Positions 36,701 through 44,019 of a DNA stretch of 64,000 nucleotides are shown here, in pieces; the first letter of the stretch is position 1, and each line of letters opens with the position of its first letter. The stretch spans positions 2,356,001-2,420,000 of the forward strand of contig NC_088800.1 in NCBI RefSeq assembly GCF_011386835.1, given 5' to 3'. This DNA is from Chrysemys picta bellii. Lineage: Eukaryota > Chordata > Testudines > Emydidae. The notes beneath the pieces were generated by a model. The model did not search any database and had not been told where the DNA came from. It saw only the letters and a list, made by a program, of their open reading frames with translations. A program made the translations under genes and the position numbers.

Positions 36701-38420
36701 CCAGCTGCTCCAGGCACCCAAACCGATCTGCCTGCGCTGACAGGGAGGGGCATGTGACCGCTCTTGCAGCTTCCCCTTGCTTCCCCATCAGAAGTCATTT
36801 TTCTGCAGGGAAGCAAAGAAACCTGCGGGGGACATGTATTTTGCGCGTGCGCAGTGACGTAGAATTCCCCCAGGAGTACCCATTATAAAAGGGACAGGAC
36901 ACACAATTCAGCACACCGGCCTCAAAGACATATGGATCCTTTGGTCTGTCAATACTGCAAGCACCAAACAGTCCTTATAAATATATATTACAGATAAAAA
37001 AAATGCCTGTCACACCAAAAGGGACAAAGTAAAAAGTGTGCTGAGATTGCCCAGGAAAATCACGGTGCAGTGGATGTGCTTTCTGAGACAAAGTCTACTT
37101 AGGTAAACAGTTGCCCCCTAGTGATAACTGTGGTGACTAGTTAAGGCTTGTACAGTAGTTCCACTTGTATGACCCAGTCAAGGCACCTGCACCAGGGGAA
37201 GGTACCAAAGCACCCTGTATACCAGTGGATCTCTCCAAACCTCTTGACTTCTTTGGCATCTGCACTAGTTTCTCCTCTGTCTCTACTCATCTCTAATCTG
37301 AGTGATGGGAGGGTCCTGGCTCTGGATGGCTCTGGGGGACTCTCTAAGAGTTGGTCTGGGCCAAGTAATACTTAGTCCTGCCTTGAGTGCAGGGGATGGG
37401 ACTAGAAGACCTCTCGAGGTCCCTTCCAGTCCTACCATTCTATGGATCTAAGGAGGAAAGTTCCCAGCCTTCACGATTCTTCCCATCTCCTGGTACCTGC
37501 AGCAAGCCAGGAGTTTACTGCTGTGGGTCCATTACAGGGCTTCTAATGCTGGAGAAAGGGGGGCGTTTAGACAAATGCCCCTTCCTCTCCGGGTCAGCGG
37601 GCACCACCGCTTCTGGGGGCCCTTCCATCTGCCCTGCACCTAGGTCTTTGCCCACAGTGCTTCTATATCGTGATGCCAACTTTTCCCAACCTAGCGCTAA
37701 AAATTTCCCAAACCTGGTGAAAAATCCCCAGATAAAGTTTTTTTTACAGTGCTTCTATATCCAGGGAAATTACCCCAAACCTGGGAATTTGTGAGTCAAA
37801 GGTTTCAACTTGGGAAATTGGGAATTTTCATTCAAAACGTTTGACTCAAAAATTCCCAGCTTTGGGGAGATTTCCCAGGATCTAGAGGCACTGTTTGCCA
37901 AGCGCACGGTTCAGTCGCGCCGTAAACGGATCCCCGGGGCTCTGTTCCTGGTTTCACCGCCTCCTCTCCTGCCGCACCCGGGCGGTCCGAGGCCGCTGAC
38001 CCCAGACACGCCGGCTGGCGGAGCGTTACCGGCCCGGCCGGAATGAGCTCTCCCGGGACGCACGGGCAGGAGCGGAGCGCCCGGGGCTCCCAGCCCGGGT
38101 TCTGCCTGGGGGGACCCCGCGTGCAGCTGTCAAACCCCACCGGCCCCCGCTGCAGACCTTGCCGCTCCCTGAGTCTCCCCGCGCCCGGCGCGTCCCGGGG
38201 AACAGGGCTGCAGCCAGCCCGGGGAGACAGCTCGCCCCCCGCCGCCTCCCTCCCTCTCTCCGCCCTGGTGCAAAACCTGCAGCGGCTTCTCCCCGCTGCA
38301 AACCAAAGAGCCGCCCGCGGGGTACCGACCTTTCTCCGCGGCTCCGCCCGGCTGCTCGGCGCAGCCCGCCAGGGCCAGGGCTCCGGCGAGGAGCAGGAGG
38401 CGCTGCAGGGGGGCTGACAT
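652..38420 (-). CDS. ADAMTS7: ADAMTS7 5' half: coding exons 1-10 (partial gene)
   Basis: This is the gene-level entry; exons are listed separately. ADAMTS7 is a secreted zinc metalloprotease that cleaves matrix proteins such as COMP and acts in cartilage and vascular smooth muscle (family knowledge). Ten exons on the minus strand, with AG/GT borders and compatible phases, join into 528 uninterrupted codons. They encode a signal peptide (about 1-20), a prodomain with Cys125, Cys146 and Cys212 (CGV cysteine switch), a basic furin-type stretch (237-244), a catalytic domain with the zinc motif [12 protein letters not shown] at 396-407 and Met-turn Met423, and the start of the disintegrin-like domain (about 460-528). 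Phrases such as [14 protein letters not shown] and [13 protein letters not shown] fit ADAMTS7 better than its sister ADAMTS12. The thrombospondin, Cys-rich, spacer and mucin/PLAC parts lie outside the window. No frameshift or lost catalytic residue is seen, so the gene looks functional. Exon identity is certain for the family; the ADAMTS7 assignment rests on remembered family sequences. Confidence 0.95.
745..1469 (-). other. ADAMTS7: ADAMTS7 intron 9
   Basis: Short intron of 725 bp. Its centre is taken up by a tRNA-headed SINE (about 1108-1302); the rest is unremarkable. Confidence 0.8.
1108..1302 (-). repeat. tRNA-headed SINE with CR1-like tail (tortoise/Cry I type)
   Basis: Read on the minus strand: GGGATAGCTCAG (A box), GAGCTCAATCCTT (B-box-like) and a tail ending in GGTCCCTTCCAG-type CR1 sequence. 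This structure is typical of turtle SINEs and is a main reason for calling the host a turtle. Confidence 0.7.
1470..1614 (-). CDS. ADAMTS7: ADAMTS7 exon 9: end of catalytic domain, disintegrin-like start
   Basis: 145 nt, residues 449-497. The acceptor is catgtttgcag and the donor is GAT|GTAAGT, phase 0 out. [20 protein letters not shown] closes the protease domain; [20 protein letters not shown] opens the disintegrin-like domain. Near-identical to the remembered mammalian ADAMTS7 exon, the clearest single piece of evidence for this gene. Confidence 0.96.
3051..3226 (-). repeat. tRNA-headed SINE with CR1-like tail, second copy
   Basis: Same family as the copy near 1.2 kb. The CR1-like tail (atcatagaatatcagggttg on the plus strand) comes first; the tRNA head is degraded at the far end (aaaccactaagcagac). 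Confidence 0.7.
4375..4399. repeat. (TTTA)n microsatellite
   Basis: About six perfect TTTA units. Confidence 0.9.
6058..6338. mobile_element. Degraded MITE with 'cttgtcta' ends
   Basis: Starts with gggcttgtctata and ends with cgtagacaaggtct, imperfect inverted ends about 280 bp apart with no coding potential. It resembles other turtle MITEs whose ends carry 'gtctac'. Confidence 0.5.
7860..8020 (-). repeat. Possible tRNA-derived SINE
   Basis: On the minus strand a B-box-like GCGGGTTCAAGTCCC follows a degenerate A-box-like region, then a non-tRNA tail. It does not fold as a functional tRNA, so a SINE head is the likely explanation. Confidence 0.4.
10703..11035. mobile_element. Palindromic hAT element, copy A (333 bp)
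   Basis: Ends cagtggttcgcaaac / gtttgggaaacactg, flanked by 8-bp duplications TTCTAGAG (10695-10702) and TTCTAGAA (11036-11043), the hAT target pattern. The arms are long GC-rich inverted repeats around 10.73-11.01 kb, which create shadow open frames on both strands. Non-autonomous. Confidence 0.8.
11843..11986 (-). CDS. ADAMTS7: ADAMTS7 exon 8: zinc ligand 3 and Met-turn
   Basis: 144 nt, residues 401-448 plus two bases. The acceptor is tcttacacag and the donor is CTCGA|GTAAGT. The peptide starts [20 protein letters not shown] and completes the zinc site with His406 and Asp407. FIMSP at 421-425 gives the Met-turn (Met423). It ends with [13 protein letters not shown]. Found by reading between exons, because its frame has no Met-initiated open frame. 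Confidence 0.95.
12240..12465 (+). repeat. MIR/CORE-SINE-like element
   Basis: Core-like 'tctggctctgtcactgatcc' plus 'gtgagttggggcaagc', with a tail reading 'gattgtgagctctgtggggt' and 'agggcccagagcaatgggg', as in MIR-type SINEs of amniotes. Confidence 0.65.
12551..12632 (+). repeat. CR1/SINE 3' tail fragment
   Basis: Contains gaggtcatctagtccagtcc and catggcaggactaagtatta, the CR1-like tail family also seen inverted at 37.4 kb. Confidence 0.6.
12911..13119 (+). mobile_element. Penelope-like 3' tail with inverted duplicate, full target duplication
   Basis: Two 86-bp arms (12911-12996 and 12997-13082) are inverted copies with a single mismatch, meeting at GGATCC. Only the right arm continues into a 37-bp tail with 'gatacagactaacacggcta'. 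The unit is flanked by a perfect 13-bp direct repeat TCAACTTTGCAAT (12898-12910 and 13120-13132). The family name is from memory of turtle Penelope-like tails. Confidence 0.7.
15091..15240 (-). CDS. ADAMTS7: ADAMTS7 exon 7: catalytic core, first half of zinc motif
   Basis: 150 nt, residues 351-400 plus two bases (phase 2 in and out). The acceptor is gaatgtaaaag and the donor is [31 protein letters not shown] is followed by [14 protein letters not shown] and then by HELGH (396-400), with catalytic Glu397 and zinc ligands His396 and His400. The third zinc ligand is on exon 8. AAMNRP, rather than the GFNRP recalled for ADAMTS12, supports ADAMTS7. Confidence 0.96.
15433..15721. mobile_element. 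hAT-like non-autonomous remnant
   Basis: Starts caggggtaggcaatctatgg and ends with gaaaggttgaccccg, whose reverse complement resembles the start. AT-rich interior without coding frame. Confidence 0.5.
15781..15967. mobile_element. Mariner/pogo-like MITE with TA duplication
   Basis: Inverted ends AACCTCTACCCCGATATAAC and, reversed, CACCTCTACCCCGATAGAAC, flanked by TA at 15779-15780 and 15968-15969. Length 187 bp, no coding frame; internal 'gatataac' motifs recur four times. Confidence 0.75.
16041..16132 (+). promoter_or_regulatory. Promoter-like cluster: inverted CCAAT, two CRE-like sites, TATA
   Basis: ATTGG at 16041-16045; a 20-bp unit repeated in tandem (16058-16077 and 16078-16097), each ending in TGACGTAA; then TATATAAAAGG at 16122-16132. 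The order and spacing look like a compact promoter on the plus strand, antisense to ADAMTS7. It may come from an old LTR. Function is not shown. Confidence 0.4.
17130..17254 (-). CDS. ADAMTS7: ADAMTS7 exon 6: catalytic domain
   Basis: 125 nt, residues 310-350 plus two bases. The acceptor is tgttggcag and the donor is CACCAG|GTATCC. It contains [20 protein letters not shown] and [12 protein letters not shown], typical of the ADAMTS7/12 catalytic core. It was not captured as an open frame beginning with Met, and was found by reading the minus strand between flanking exons. Confidence 0.95.
17255..18162 (-). other. ADAMTS7: ADAMTS7 intron 5
   Basis: 908 bp. Apart from a short old-repeat-like stretch at about 17330-17410, nothing is recognised. 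Confidence 0.75.
18163..18246 (-). CDS. ADAMTS7: ADAMTS7 exon 5: catalytic domain
   Basis: 84 nt, exactly 28 codons (residues 282-309), phase 0 on both sides. The acceptor is tttctgcag and the donor is GAG|GTAAAA. The peptide [19 protein letters not shown] continues into RLILLEDDE, the beta-strand region after the first helix of the protease fold. Confidence 0.95.
18247..19621 (-). other. ADAMTS7: ADAMTS7 intron 4
   Basis: 1.4 kb with no recognisable gene. A short dispersed motif (caagtcaatgggaatc, near 19320) is the only repeat-like element seen. Confidence 0.7.
19622..19818 (-). CDS. ADAMTS7: ADAMTS7 exon 4: furin site and start of catalytic domain
   Basis: 197 nt, residues 216-281. The acceptor is ttcttcag and the donor is ATG|GTGAGT; phase 1 in, phase 0 out. 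It holds a long basic stretch ([10 protein letters not shown], 235-244) that supplies RKRR and the conserved KQR|S cleavage point, with the mature enzyme starting near Ser245. [17 protein letters not shown] begins the reprolysin fold. Confidence 0.95.
21364..22336 (+). repeat. CR1 LINE 3' end, interrupted by later insertions
   Basis: Begins 'gctcaatttatttagcttaa' and ends 'ctagatgatcatagtgg ... ctctatgaatc', the CR1 3' end. Interrupted at about 21670-21785 by a different repeat ('gtagctgtgtcggtcccagg') and at 21896-22288 by a hAT. An inverted CR1 fragment follows to about 22415. Confidence 0.7.
21896..22288. mobile_element. GC-rich hAT element inserted into CR1
   Basis: Ends cagtggtctccaaac / gggggcctctg. 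Flanking 8-mers AACTAGAG (21888-21895) and GACTAGAT (22289-22296) match at 6 of 8 and lie within one CR1 motif. The G/C-rich interior gives shadow frames up to 153 codons. Confidence 0.7.
22435..22719. mobile_element. Harbinger-like MITE with TTA duplication
   Basis: Imperfect 17-bp inverted ends (GGGCAGGTCTACACTAC / reversed GGCTACGTCCTCACTAC), flanked by TTA at 22432-22434 and 22720-22722. Contains a perfect 13-bp-arm hairpin, aattcagctacgc / gcgtagctgaatt, at 22646-22675. Confidence 0.65.
24358..24556 (-). CDS. ADAMTS7: ADAMTS7 exon 3: prodomain with cysteine switch
   Basis: 199 nt, residues 150-215 plus one base. The acceptor is ccccatcccag and the donor is CAAG|GTATTT. It carries NEDYFIEPL, the family's prodomain block, and ends in TCGVQ, where Cys212 is the candidate cysteine switch that keeps the zinc site latent. 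An acidic run (EEEES) and a basic stretch (RKRDRK) lie between. Confidence 0.95.
24770..25054. mobile_element. Multi-hairpin MITE
   Basis: 285 bp flanked by TGAG (24766-24769 and 25055-25058). Nearly the whole length folds into successive hairpins, about 24798-24858, 24899-24947, 24955-25010 and 25019-25039. The first hairpin shares the 'cttcagctacg' arm with the element at 22435, so the two appear related. Confidence 0.65.
26460..26990 (+). repeat. Probable LTR-derived sequence
   Basis: Contains CCCTATAAAGCGCAG near 26523 followed by a long GC/AG-rich leader, and resembles the stretch at 27.8-28.5 kb. No clear ends found. Confidence 0.35.
27825..28461 (+). repeat. Probable LTR-derived sequence, second stretch
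   Basis: Has TCTATAAAGCC near 27957 preceded by 'aggtggggca' and followed by a purine-rich leader, then ends 'gtggaccccatgacag'. Layout resembles an ERV LTR, but no duplicated target is visible. Confidence 0.35.
31638..31656. repeat. (AC)n microsatellite
   Basis: Uninterrupted CA/AC run. Confidence 0.85.
31880..32045. repeat. Palindromic repeat with 'ttttcaaaa' arms
   Basis: Left half has 'attttcaaaagtgcctaag' and 'cctattttcaaaaatgacc'; the right half has their inverses, 'ggtcatttttgaaaatagg' and 'cttaggcattttttaaaat'. This is a foldback MITE with arms of roughly 70-80 bp. Confidence 0.6.
32093..32424. mobile_element. Palindromic hAT element, copy B (332 bp)
   Basis: Ends caggaatcgtcaacctttgg / ccaaaggttgccgatccctg, flanked by CCCTAGAC (32085-32092) and CTCTAGTC (32425-32432). 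Shares 'agggaaagcccctgg' and 'gtttacctgccgc' arms and nearly equal length with the copy at 10703. Confidence 0.8.
33029..33384 (-). CDS. ADAMTS7: ADAMTS7 exon 2: prodomain
   Basis: 356 nt between a tttcttcacag acceptor and a GTAAGT donor, encoding residues 31-149. It starts inside a codon (phase 1 from exon 1, giving Glu31) and ends on a codon boundary. The peptide contains [32 protein letters not shown] and [10 protein letters not shown], the hallmark blocks of the ADAMTS7/12 prodomain. N91 in NLS is an N-glycosylation sequon; Cys125 and Cys146 are the first two prodomain cysteines. Confidence 0.95.
34262..34835 (-). repeat. CR1 LINE 3' region
   Basis: 'ccatattgggtcagaccaat', 'ttttttgaacccagttatac', 'gtgacccctggttcttgtgt' and 'tgaagttaggcttaccagcc' are characteristic turtle CR1 blocks. 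Confidence 0.7.
35193..35620 (+). repeat. CR1 LINE fragments, opposite orientation
   Basis: A fragment resembling a LINE ORF2 stretch (35193-35310) is followed by 'aaagaattagataagttcat' and 'gaaccactggtctgaccca', the reverse of the copy at 34.3 kb. Confidence 0.6.
36410..36880. repeat. Remnants of the 'gaattcccccaggagta' element
   Basis: Two right-end remnants: 'gtgcagaattccctcaggtg' near 36508 and 'gtagaattcccccaggagta' near 36859. They match the ends of the 941-bp element at 44767. Confidence 0.5.
37345..37447 (-). repeat. CR1/SINE 3' tail fragment
   Basis: 'agtaatacttagtcctgcct' through 'cgaggtcccttccagtccta' is the reverse orientation of the fragment at 12551. Confidence 0.6.
37747..37893. 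mobile_element. 147-bp palindromic element beside the ADAMTS7 CpG island
   Basis: The left arm begins cagtgcttctatatccaggg; the right arm, reversed, begins cagtgcctctagatcctggg. Similarity continues for about 60 bp, with a small loop. A partial copy of the left end lies at 37655. Superfamily unknown; CAGTG ends hint at hAT. Confidence 0.65.
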
Positions 38421-38990
38421 GCTGGGCACGGCCCGGGGGTCACTTCTCCTGCGGGCGGCGGCGGGCTGGGTGAAGGGGCATGTCCCCGCCTCGCCTCGGC
38501 GCCCCGGGGCCAGCCCGCTCGGGGGGCCGCCTTCACGCCTCCGTTCCCCGGCTGGGGCCAGTCCTCGCCCCGGGGCCCCTGGCTGGCACTTGCCGGCTCT
38601 GCGTGTGCCCCGGGCTGCCAGCGTGGGCGCCCCGCGCGGTCCCCGCCCGCCTCCGGCTGAGAAGGAACAACCCCTCCCCGGGTCCCCCCCAAACTCCCCG
38701 CGCCCCCAACGCCCCGCGGCTCCGGGGGCAATGAGCGTGTCCCGGCCGCTGCTCCCCGCGCACACGGGGCAGGACAAGCGCCGGGAGTGACTCAGACCTT
38801 CCCCGCCGAGTCCCCAGCCCGCCCCCCGCCGCCGCGGCTCCTTCCCCGGCCCGGCCTCTCGGGCTGGTGCGAGGGAGCCTCCTGGTGGCTTTGCGAAGCA
38901 CCCGCCGGCGCTCCCCGGGTCTCCCTCGCGGAGTCCTTTGCCGGGGCCCGGGGCCTTTCCTTCGGCAGCTGGGCGCTACTACAGGGGGCC
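37900..38990. promoter_or_regulatory. ADAMTS7: CpG island and probable ADAMTS7 promoter
   Basis: About 1.1 kb of very GC-rich, CpG-dense sequence surrounds exon 1 (38330-38420). It is bounded on the low side by the AT-richer palindrome ending at 37893 and on the upstream side by a hAT MITE at 38995. No TATA box is evident upstream of the ATG, fitting a dispersed CpG-island promoter on the minus strand. The start site is inferred. Confidence 0.65.
38330..38420 (-). CDS. ADAMTS7: ADAMTS7 exon 1: start codon and signal peptide
   Basis: The ATG at 38420 opens 30 codons plus one base. They encode a basic-hydrophobic leader ([19 protein letters not shown]) with likely signal peptidase cleavage near Cys20/Ala21. 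The donor reads AAAG|GTCGGT (GT at 38329-38328), phase 1. The ATG has A at -3. The frame stays open for 119 codons upstream to another ATG at 38777, but that stretch is CpG-island sequence with no signal-peptide character, so the internal ATG is preferred. Confidence 0.85.
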
Positions 38991-38994
38991 CCGT

Positions 38995-39142
38995 CAGGGC
39001 TGCCCAGAGGATTCAGGGGGGCCTGGAGCAAAGCAATTTCGGGGGCCCTGCCATAAAAAAGTTGCAATATTATAGAATACTATATTCTCTTGGGGGCGCC
39101 TGGGGCAAATTGCCCCACTTGCCCCCCCTCTGGGCGGCCCTG
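38995..39142. mobile_element. 148-bp hAT MITE with perfect 8-bp duplication
   Basis: Inverted ends CAGGGCTGCCCAGAGG / reversed CAGGGCCGCCCAGAGG. Flanked by GGCCCCGT on both sides (38987-38994 and 39143-39150), indicating an intact insertion into the edge of the CpG island, about 575 bp upstream of the ADAMTS7 ATG. Confidence 0.85.
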
Positions 39143-39929
39143 GGCCCCGTCCCACTCGGAGTGTGTGTGTGTGTGGGGGGGGAGTTGTACTGAGTTTTCA
39201 GTGTGGTGCCTCCATGGTCCCATTCCAGGGAGGACAGATTGGATTCCCTCCTGCTGCAGGAGTGAACAGGAAGGACCCTGCGCCCCGAGATGTAAGTGTA
39301 ACCCCCCCGGCAGTCACTGGTTTATAGACGGGTAGGGTGGCCAGGCCAGCCTCAGCTCCCTGGATCTTACATCCTCACGGGAAATCATTTTAAAAAAACC
39401 GAGTAAAGACTGAGATACAAAGTAAAGACTTTGTCAAGACTGTCCCTTTAATCCCTGTGGTACACAGCAGACCTTGCTTGAGAGGGGACAGGTGGTTAGA
39501 CACATTGGCCCAGATTCTGAGCTGCCCCTGGGCTATGCTTTGCCCAGGGCAGGAGGGGGGGAGGGCATCTTTGAGGGGCTATCCAGAGTCTGGGAGTAGC
39601 TGCAGACTAGATGCCCCATTGTCATTTCGAGAAGCCCAAAGTCTGCTCCAACTTGTGCCCATCTGCCCACTGCCCAGTACAGTGTGTTCGTCTTATTCTA
39701 ACATTCTCCAAGAAGTCTGGCTCTTCTGGCTCAAGGTCGCCAGAAATGAGATCTTAGAAATCAAGACAGGATTAATTTAAATAATGCTAATCAGCTTCTC
39801 TTCCTCCACCAGTGTGGGGGAAAGGGGGCGCAATGTCTGTCAGATGGTCTGAAAGTATCGGATCGTATTTCTGGGAGTGGGATGAAACCGTCATCCTGTC
39901 CCAAGGCTGGGATTCACATCAATATCAGA

Positions 39930-40145
39930 CTGGCACCCAGGAGGTGTGAGTTTAACTCCCTGCTGTGCAGCACATTCTCTAGGTGATGACCCAGGGCAAA
40001 TTACCCTTACTGTTTTTTTTGTCAATCTAGGGGGTAAACTCTTCGGGGCAGAGACTACATCTTACCGTGCATATGTACAGCGCCTTGCACAACAGGACCC
40101 TGGTCTCAGTGGTGGCCTGCTGTATGCTCTCCTGTATTATTATTA
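39930..40145 (+). repeat. MIR-like SINE
   Basis: Tail block 'aactcttcggggcagagact' and 'gtacagcgccttgcacaaca' resembles that of the MIR-like element at 12.3 kb. Confidence 0.5.
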
Positions 40146-41753
40146 CTATGCTGAAAGTGTGACTGCTTAGATCGCAAACATCTTTGAGAGTGGGTGTGGA
40201 CGCACCCTTCAGTTAACGTAACTGGATAAATTAATCCCAAGGCCTCCCTCCCCCAAGACAAGAAGGGGTTGTGAGTGCACACAGGAGTTTTTGGAATGAG
40301 CGGGCAGAGGGCTTTTGCTAGGTATTGTTTTGGGTAAGGAGTGTGTGTGTGTGTCTGAGGGAAGGGAGAACACACACACACGCAGAGCAGATCGGGAGAC
40401 AGACCGATGGGCAGAAGGGGCAGCTGTAAGCATGGTGTCTGACTGTGGAAGAAACCTGGGGAGAAGTTTGGGGATCGGGGTGAAGCCTGAAAAGAATGCT
40501 CTTGGGGCTGTCCGCAAAATAAGCTGTTTCCTGCTATTTGATCCCTTCTGCGTTCAGAGACACACGACTTTGTACAATCTTAGTAAATAAATAAAGCCGC
40601 ATCTGAGAAATACCTGACAGCCACTGATTTCTGCCTCCAGGCCCCCCAACTCTGACTAGCCACGCGGGTCAAAAATGCGCCGTGTTATTATGGACGATAA
40701 ACCCCAGGAAGCCATTCCAGCAGGGGCAGTCCCAATATTTGGGGCTTTGTTTTATTCCTGGCCAATGGGAGCTGCAGAGTCAGCGCTCAGGGCAGGGGCA
40801 GCATGCGCAGCCCCCTAACCCTCCCTAGGACCCGCAGAGATGTGCCGGCCGCTTCCAGGAGGGCACGGAGCCAGGGCAGGCAGGGAGCCTGCCTTAGCCC
40901 CTCTGCGCTGCTGGACTTTTAGCAGTCTAAAATCTCCCTTTTGGCTTGAGGAGCCTCCAGGAGATCGAGCCCGATTCCGGGAGACTCCCGGCAAAGCCAG
41001 GAGAGCTGGCAACTCTAGGGAACAGAAAGTGAACCAGTTATACAATAAGCAGAGGTCTCAGCTCACTGTCTCGTCATTGTTAGGATCAGGCTCTTTACTC
41101 TCTCTGCAAACAATAAAGAGGAATAAAATGATGGTTAAAAACCTCACCGAATTTAAAATAACGCGCTAAAGCCCAATAAACATTCCCGCTATGGGGGCAG
41201 ATCCTGCACGGTGCTGAATGCCCTTTGCAAGGAGCAGAGCCACCTCAATGCCCAGGGATGCTCCACGCCCTGCAGCTGCCGGCTCATTCGCTGCCTACGC
41301 TGAAATTCTCAGTGCTTTGGCCAAAGACGAATTGGAAGTCTTGTAATTTTTGCAAACACTGCCCTTCGCTGTAATACTGACCCTAAACGGGAAGAGCATT
41401 GTCACTTAGCATTTTATTCTGCATAAAAAATATCCTGTCGACTGTATCTAGATGAAAGGTTAGAAACATCTGAGAACTAGTGGGCAGGCAACTGAGCCAT
41501 CTCTAAATTTCACAGGGACTTATGCTGGTGAAGCGAACGACAGGACTCTCTCCTGCTCCCCCCACCCCTCGCTCTGTGGCATGTGCACTCGGACCTGCCC
41601 CCACCCCAAATCCCCTTGCCTGTGCCGGGGGCTCTACAGAGCAGAGGTGAGCAGAGAGGACACACATGAAAGAATTCAATGTACGTGAGCCAGATTTGCT
41701 TTCAGCCAGCAGAGTAAATCTGGAGTGACTCCTTTGAAATCAGTAGTGTAACC

Positions 41754-42129
41754 CAGTGGCTCTCAGACTACTTCACCCCTTTCAGGAGTCCGATTTGTCT
41801 TGTGTACCCCTAAGTTTCACCTCACTTAAAAACTACTTGCTTACAAAATCAGAGATAAAAGTACCAAAGTGTCACAGAACACTATTACTGAAAAATTGTT
41901 GACTTTCTCATTTTTACCATATAGCTATAAAATAAACCAGTTGGAATAGAAATATAGGGCAGTATAAACAAGCCATTATCTGGATGAAAGTTTAGTTTGT
42001 ACTGACTTGGCTAGTGCTTTTTATGTAACCTGTTGTAAAACGAGGCAACTCTCTAGCTGAGTTGATGTACCCCCCGGAAGACCTCTGTGTACCCCCAGGG
42101 GTATGTGTATCCCTGGTTGAGAACCACTG
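41754..42129. mobile_element. hAT-like non-autonomous element
   Basis: Ends cagtggctctcagac / ggttgagaaccactg, 376 bp with no coding frame. No clean target duplication found. Confidence 0.6.
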
Positions 42130-42896
42130 GCTCTGTGTGTTTGCACTAAAACTGGTTACATGCAGGAGGGGTGGGAATGACCAAGCCAAGGCAGCAGATG
42201 CATGGTTGGTTATTTGACAATGAGGCAATACACTAAAATATTTTTTAAAGAAGAAATTGAGTGAATCCCTGCTGGACTGGAGCAGGGGCAGGGGCAAAGT
42301 CAGTGGTCAGGTGAAGCAGCAGGACTTTGGGTTTGACTGACAGATCCCATCTGTTAGGAATTAACTTATTGAATCAGACATTCTGGCCCTCTGCACCTGG
42401 GTGAATTTCCCCCTAATAGCTGATGTTCCAGCAAATGGGAATCGCTGCATAAACACAATGAATGACATTTTTGAGTGCACTTAACTTTGGCTCAATTCTG
42501 GCTTCAGTGAGGGTAGAATTAGATCTGTGCTGGGCAATTCTGAATATACAGCCACTGTTTCATGTTTACTTATAGAAAAAGATTTATGATCATTTTGAAA
42601 CACATTCAAAATGTTTGCCACACTTTGGCCAAATTTTGTTCTCAGCTACCCCAGGCTAAATGCAGCCACACGCTGCTCACTTTAAAGGACCTATTTTCAG
42701 TTAGACTGGGGTTGGGTATGTATCTGAGAGCAGAATTAGGCCCCTTTTGCCTTTCTGATTTTCAGGAATATTATTTTGAAAATAATAGTGATCACATTTT
42801 AAGGTACATTTTACAGTGAGCATGACACCTAGTGGGGGAACCAAACAATCACAGTCTGTGTAAGCCTGATCAACAGATGCTTAGGTATAAGGTAAA

Positions 42897-42902
<6 letters not shown>

Positions 42903-42953
<51 letters not shown>

Positions 42954-42962
42954 CTATCTATC
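42903..42962. repeat. Compound (TC)n(TATC)n microsatellite
   Basis: About 33 bp of TC followed by about seven TATC units. Confidence 0.95.
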
Positions 42963-43699
42963 AACTTAAGTAATGCTGCTTTAGTGTCACTGATATTTTA
43001 CAAACCAACCGTGCTAAAAATGTGGAGCTAATTATACCCTTAGAAATTCAAACTATGTATTTGGCTATCTCTTAAAAAAATATGGCATTTCTGAAACCCG
43101 GGTCACATATTTCTAAACTGTATTAGAGGTCCAGTAGCTTTCTCGTAAACTTCTCTTTGTGCTACTCTTTTTTTCTTTGTGCCTGTTTGGGTCTTTTATT
43201 TGACTGATGACTGAAATGTGTGCAAAGGTCCAGAGGAAAAAAAGGAACCACAGGAGAGATTTTACAACAAGCCTGATAAATGTTTAGCCATAAACAGTTG
43301 GATAATTAGACATCTGTTTAAATAAATGTGCCTGAATTCACTAATGTGCCAATTTACAGTCATTTAAACCTTATAATATGAACCACTCGTGTCCAAAAAG
43401 CTAACCGAGTGATGGGCACCCTAGAAGTATCCAGATAGACATTGGGACGCTTAAGCTATGTCACATGTGAGAGCTCTTTCAGTGCTTGTGTAATACTTTA
43501 AAGAATAGCGGGCTTGTGTTTTGGTAAAGAGCCCAATCTGAGGCTGCTCCACACATGGTTACAGGTTCAGTCTAGATCGGTTTTTATCAGGTAGGGTTTC
43601 TACCTTTTACACACTATGAGTGAATCAGGCAATGGGAGCTGGATCAGTGGAAGTTGAGGGTGCTTTGCCCTTCACAGGTAGTACTTAGCATTGGGAAGG

Positions 43700-43905
43700 A
43701 TTGAACTCTATGGCCCAGATTTTCAAGAGCTCAGATCCCATTTAGGTATCTAAATAAGGACCAACTTTCCCAGAATAATCCGCCCTCCCCCCCACATTGT
43801 GGCCAGTTGTTCAAAAGAGTTCAACACACCTAGTATGCTGAACTCTTTTTAAAAATCTGGCTACAATTGTGTGTGCTGAGTTCTTTTGAAAATTTGCCAT
43901 AAATC
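43700..43905. repeat. Diverged foldback repeat with 'aaaatctggc' ends
   Basis: 'agattttcaagagctcagat' and 'caaaagagttcaacacacc' are mirrored by 'ttaaaaatctggc' and 'gagttcttttgaaaatt'. Related in style to the palindrome at 31.9 kb. Confidence 0.35.
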
Positions 43906-44019
43906 GCTACTACTGAAATGCGCTGTTTCTGAACTAGAGGAAGACAGTTACCCTTTTCCAGAGAGACTCCACAGTTGTTTTTTGGGGTGTGCAAGTGCAG
44001 AATAACTTCTTCAGTGAAC

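Larger units (their letters stand above)
33385..38329 (-). other. ADAMTS7: ADAMTS7 intron 1
   Basis: 4.9 kb. It holds CR1 sequence (34262-34835 and 35193-35620), GC-rich sequence with remnants of an inverted-repeat element (36410-36880), a CR1/SINE tail (37345-37447) and a 147-bp palindromic element (37747-37893) next to the CpG island. No coding exon seen. Confidence 0.75.

Noticed and set aside
652..38420. ADAMTS12 as the identity of the protease
   Set aside because: Exons 7, 9 and 10 carry AAMNRP, DDPPAK and [10 protein letters not shown], which fit ADAMTS7, and MORF4L1 next door agrees with the ADAMTS7 locus.
37832..38777. 299-codon frame and other CpG-island frames around ADAMTS7 exon 1
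   Set aside because: Compositional frames; only the 30 codons from 38420 down to 38330 fit a spliced ADAMTS7 start.
42900..42965. Repeat array considered as CRISPR-like
   Set aside because: Simple microsatellite in a vertebrate genome with no spacers.
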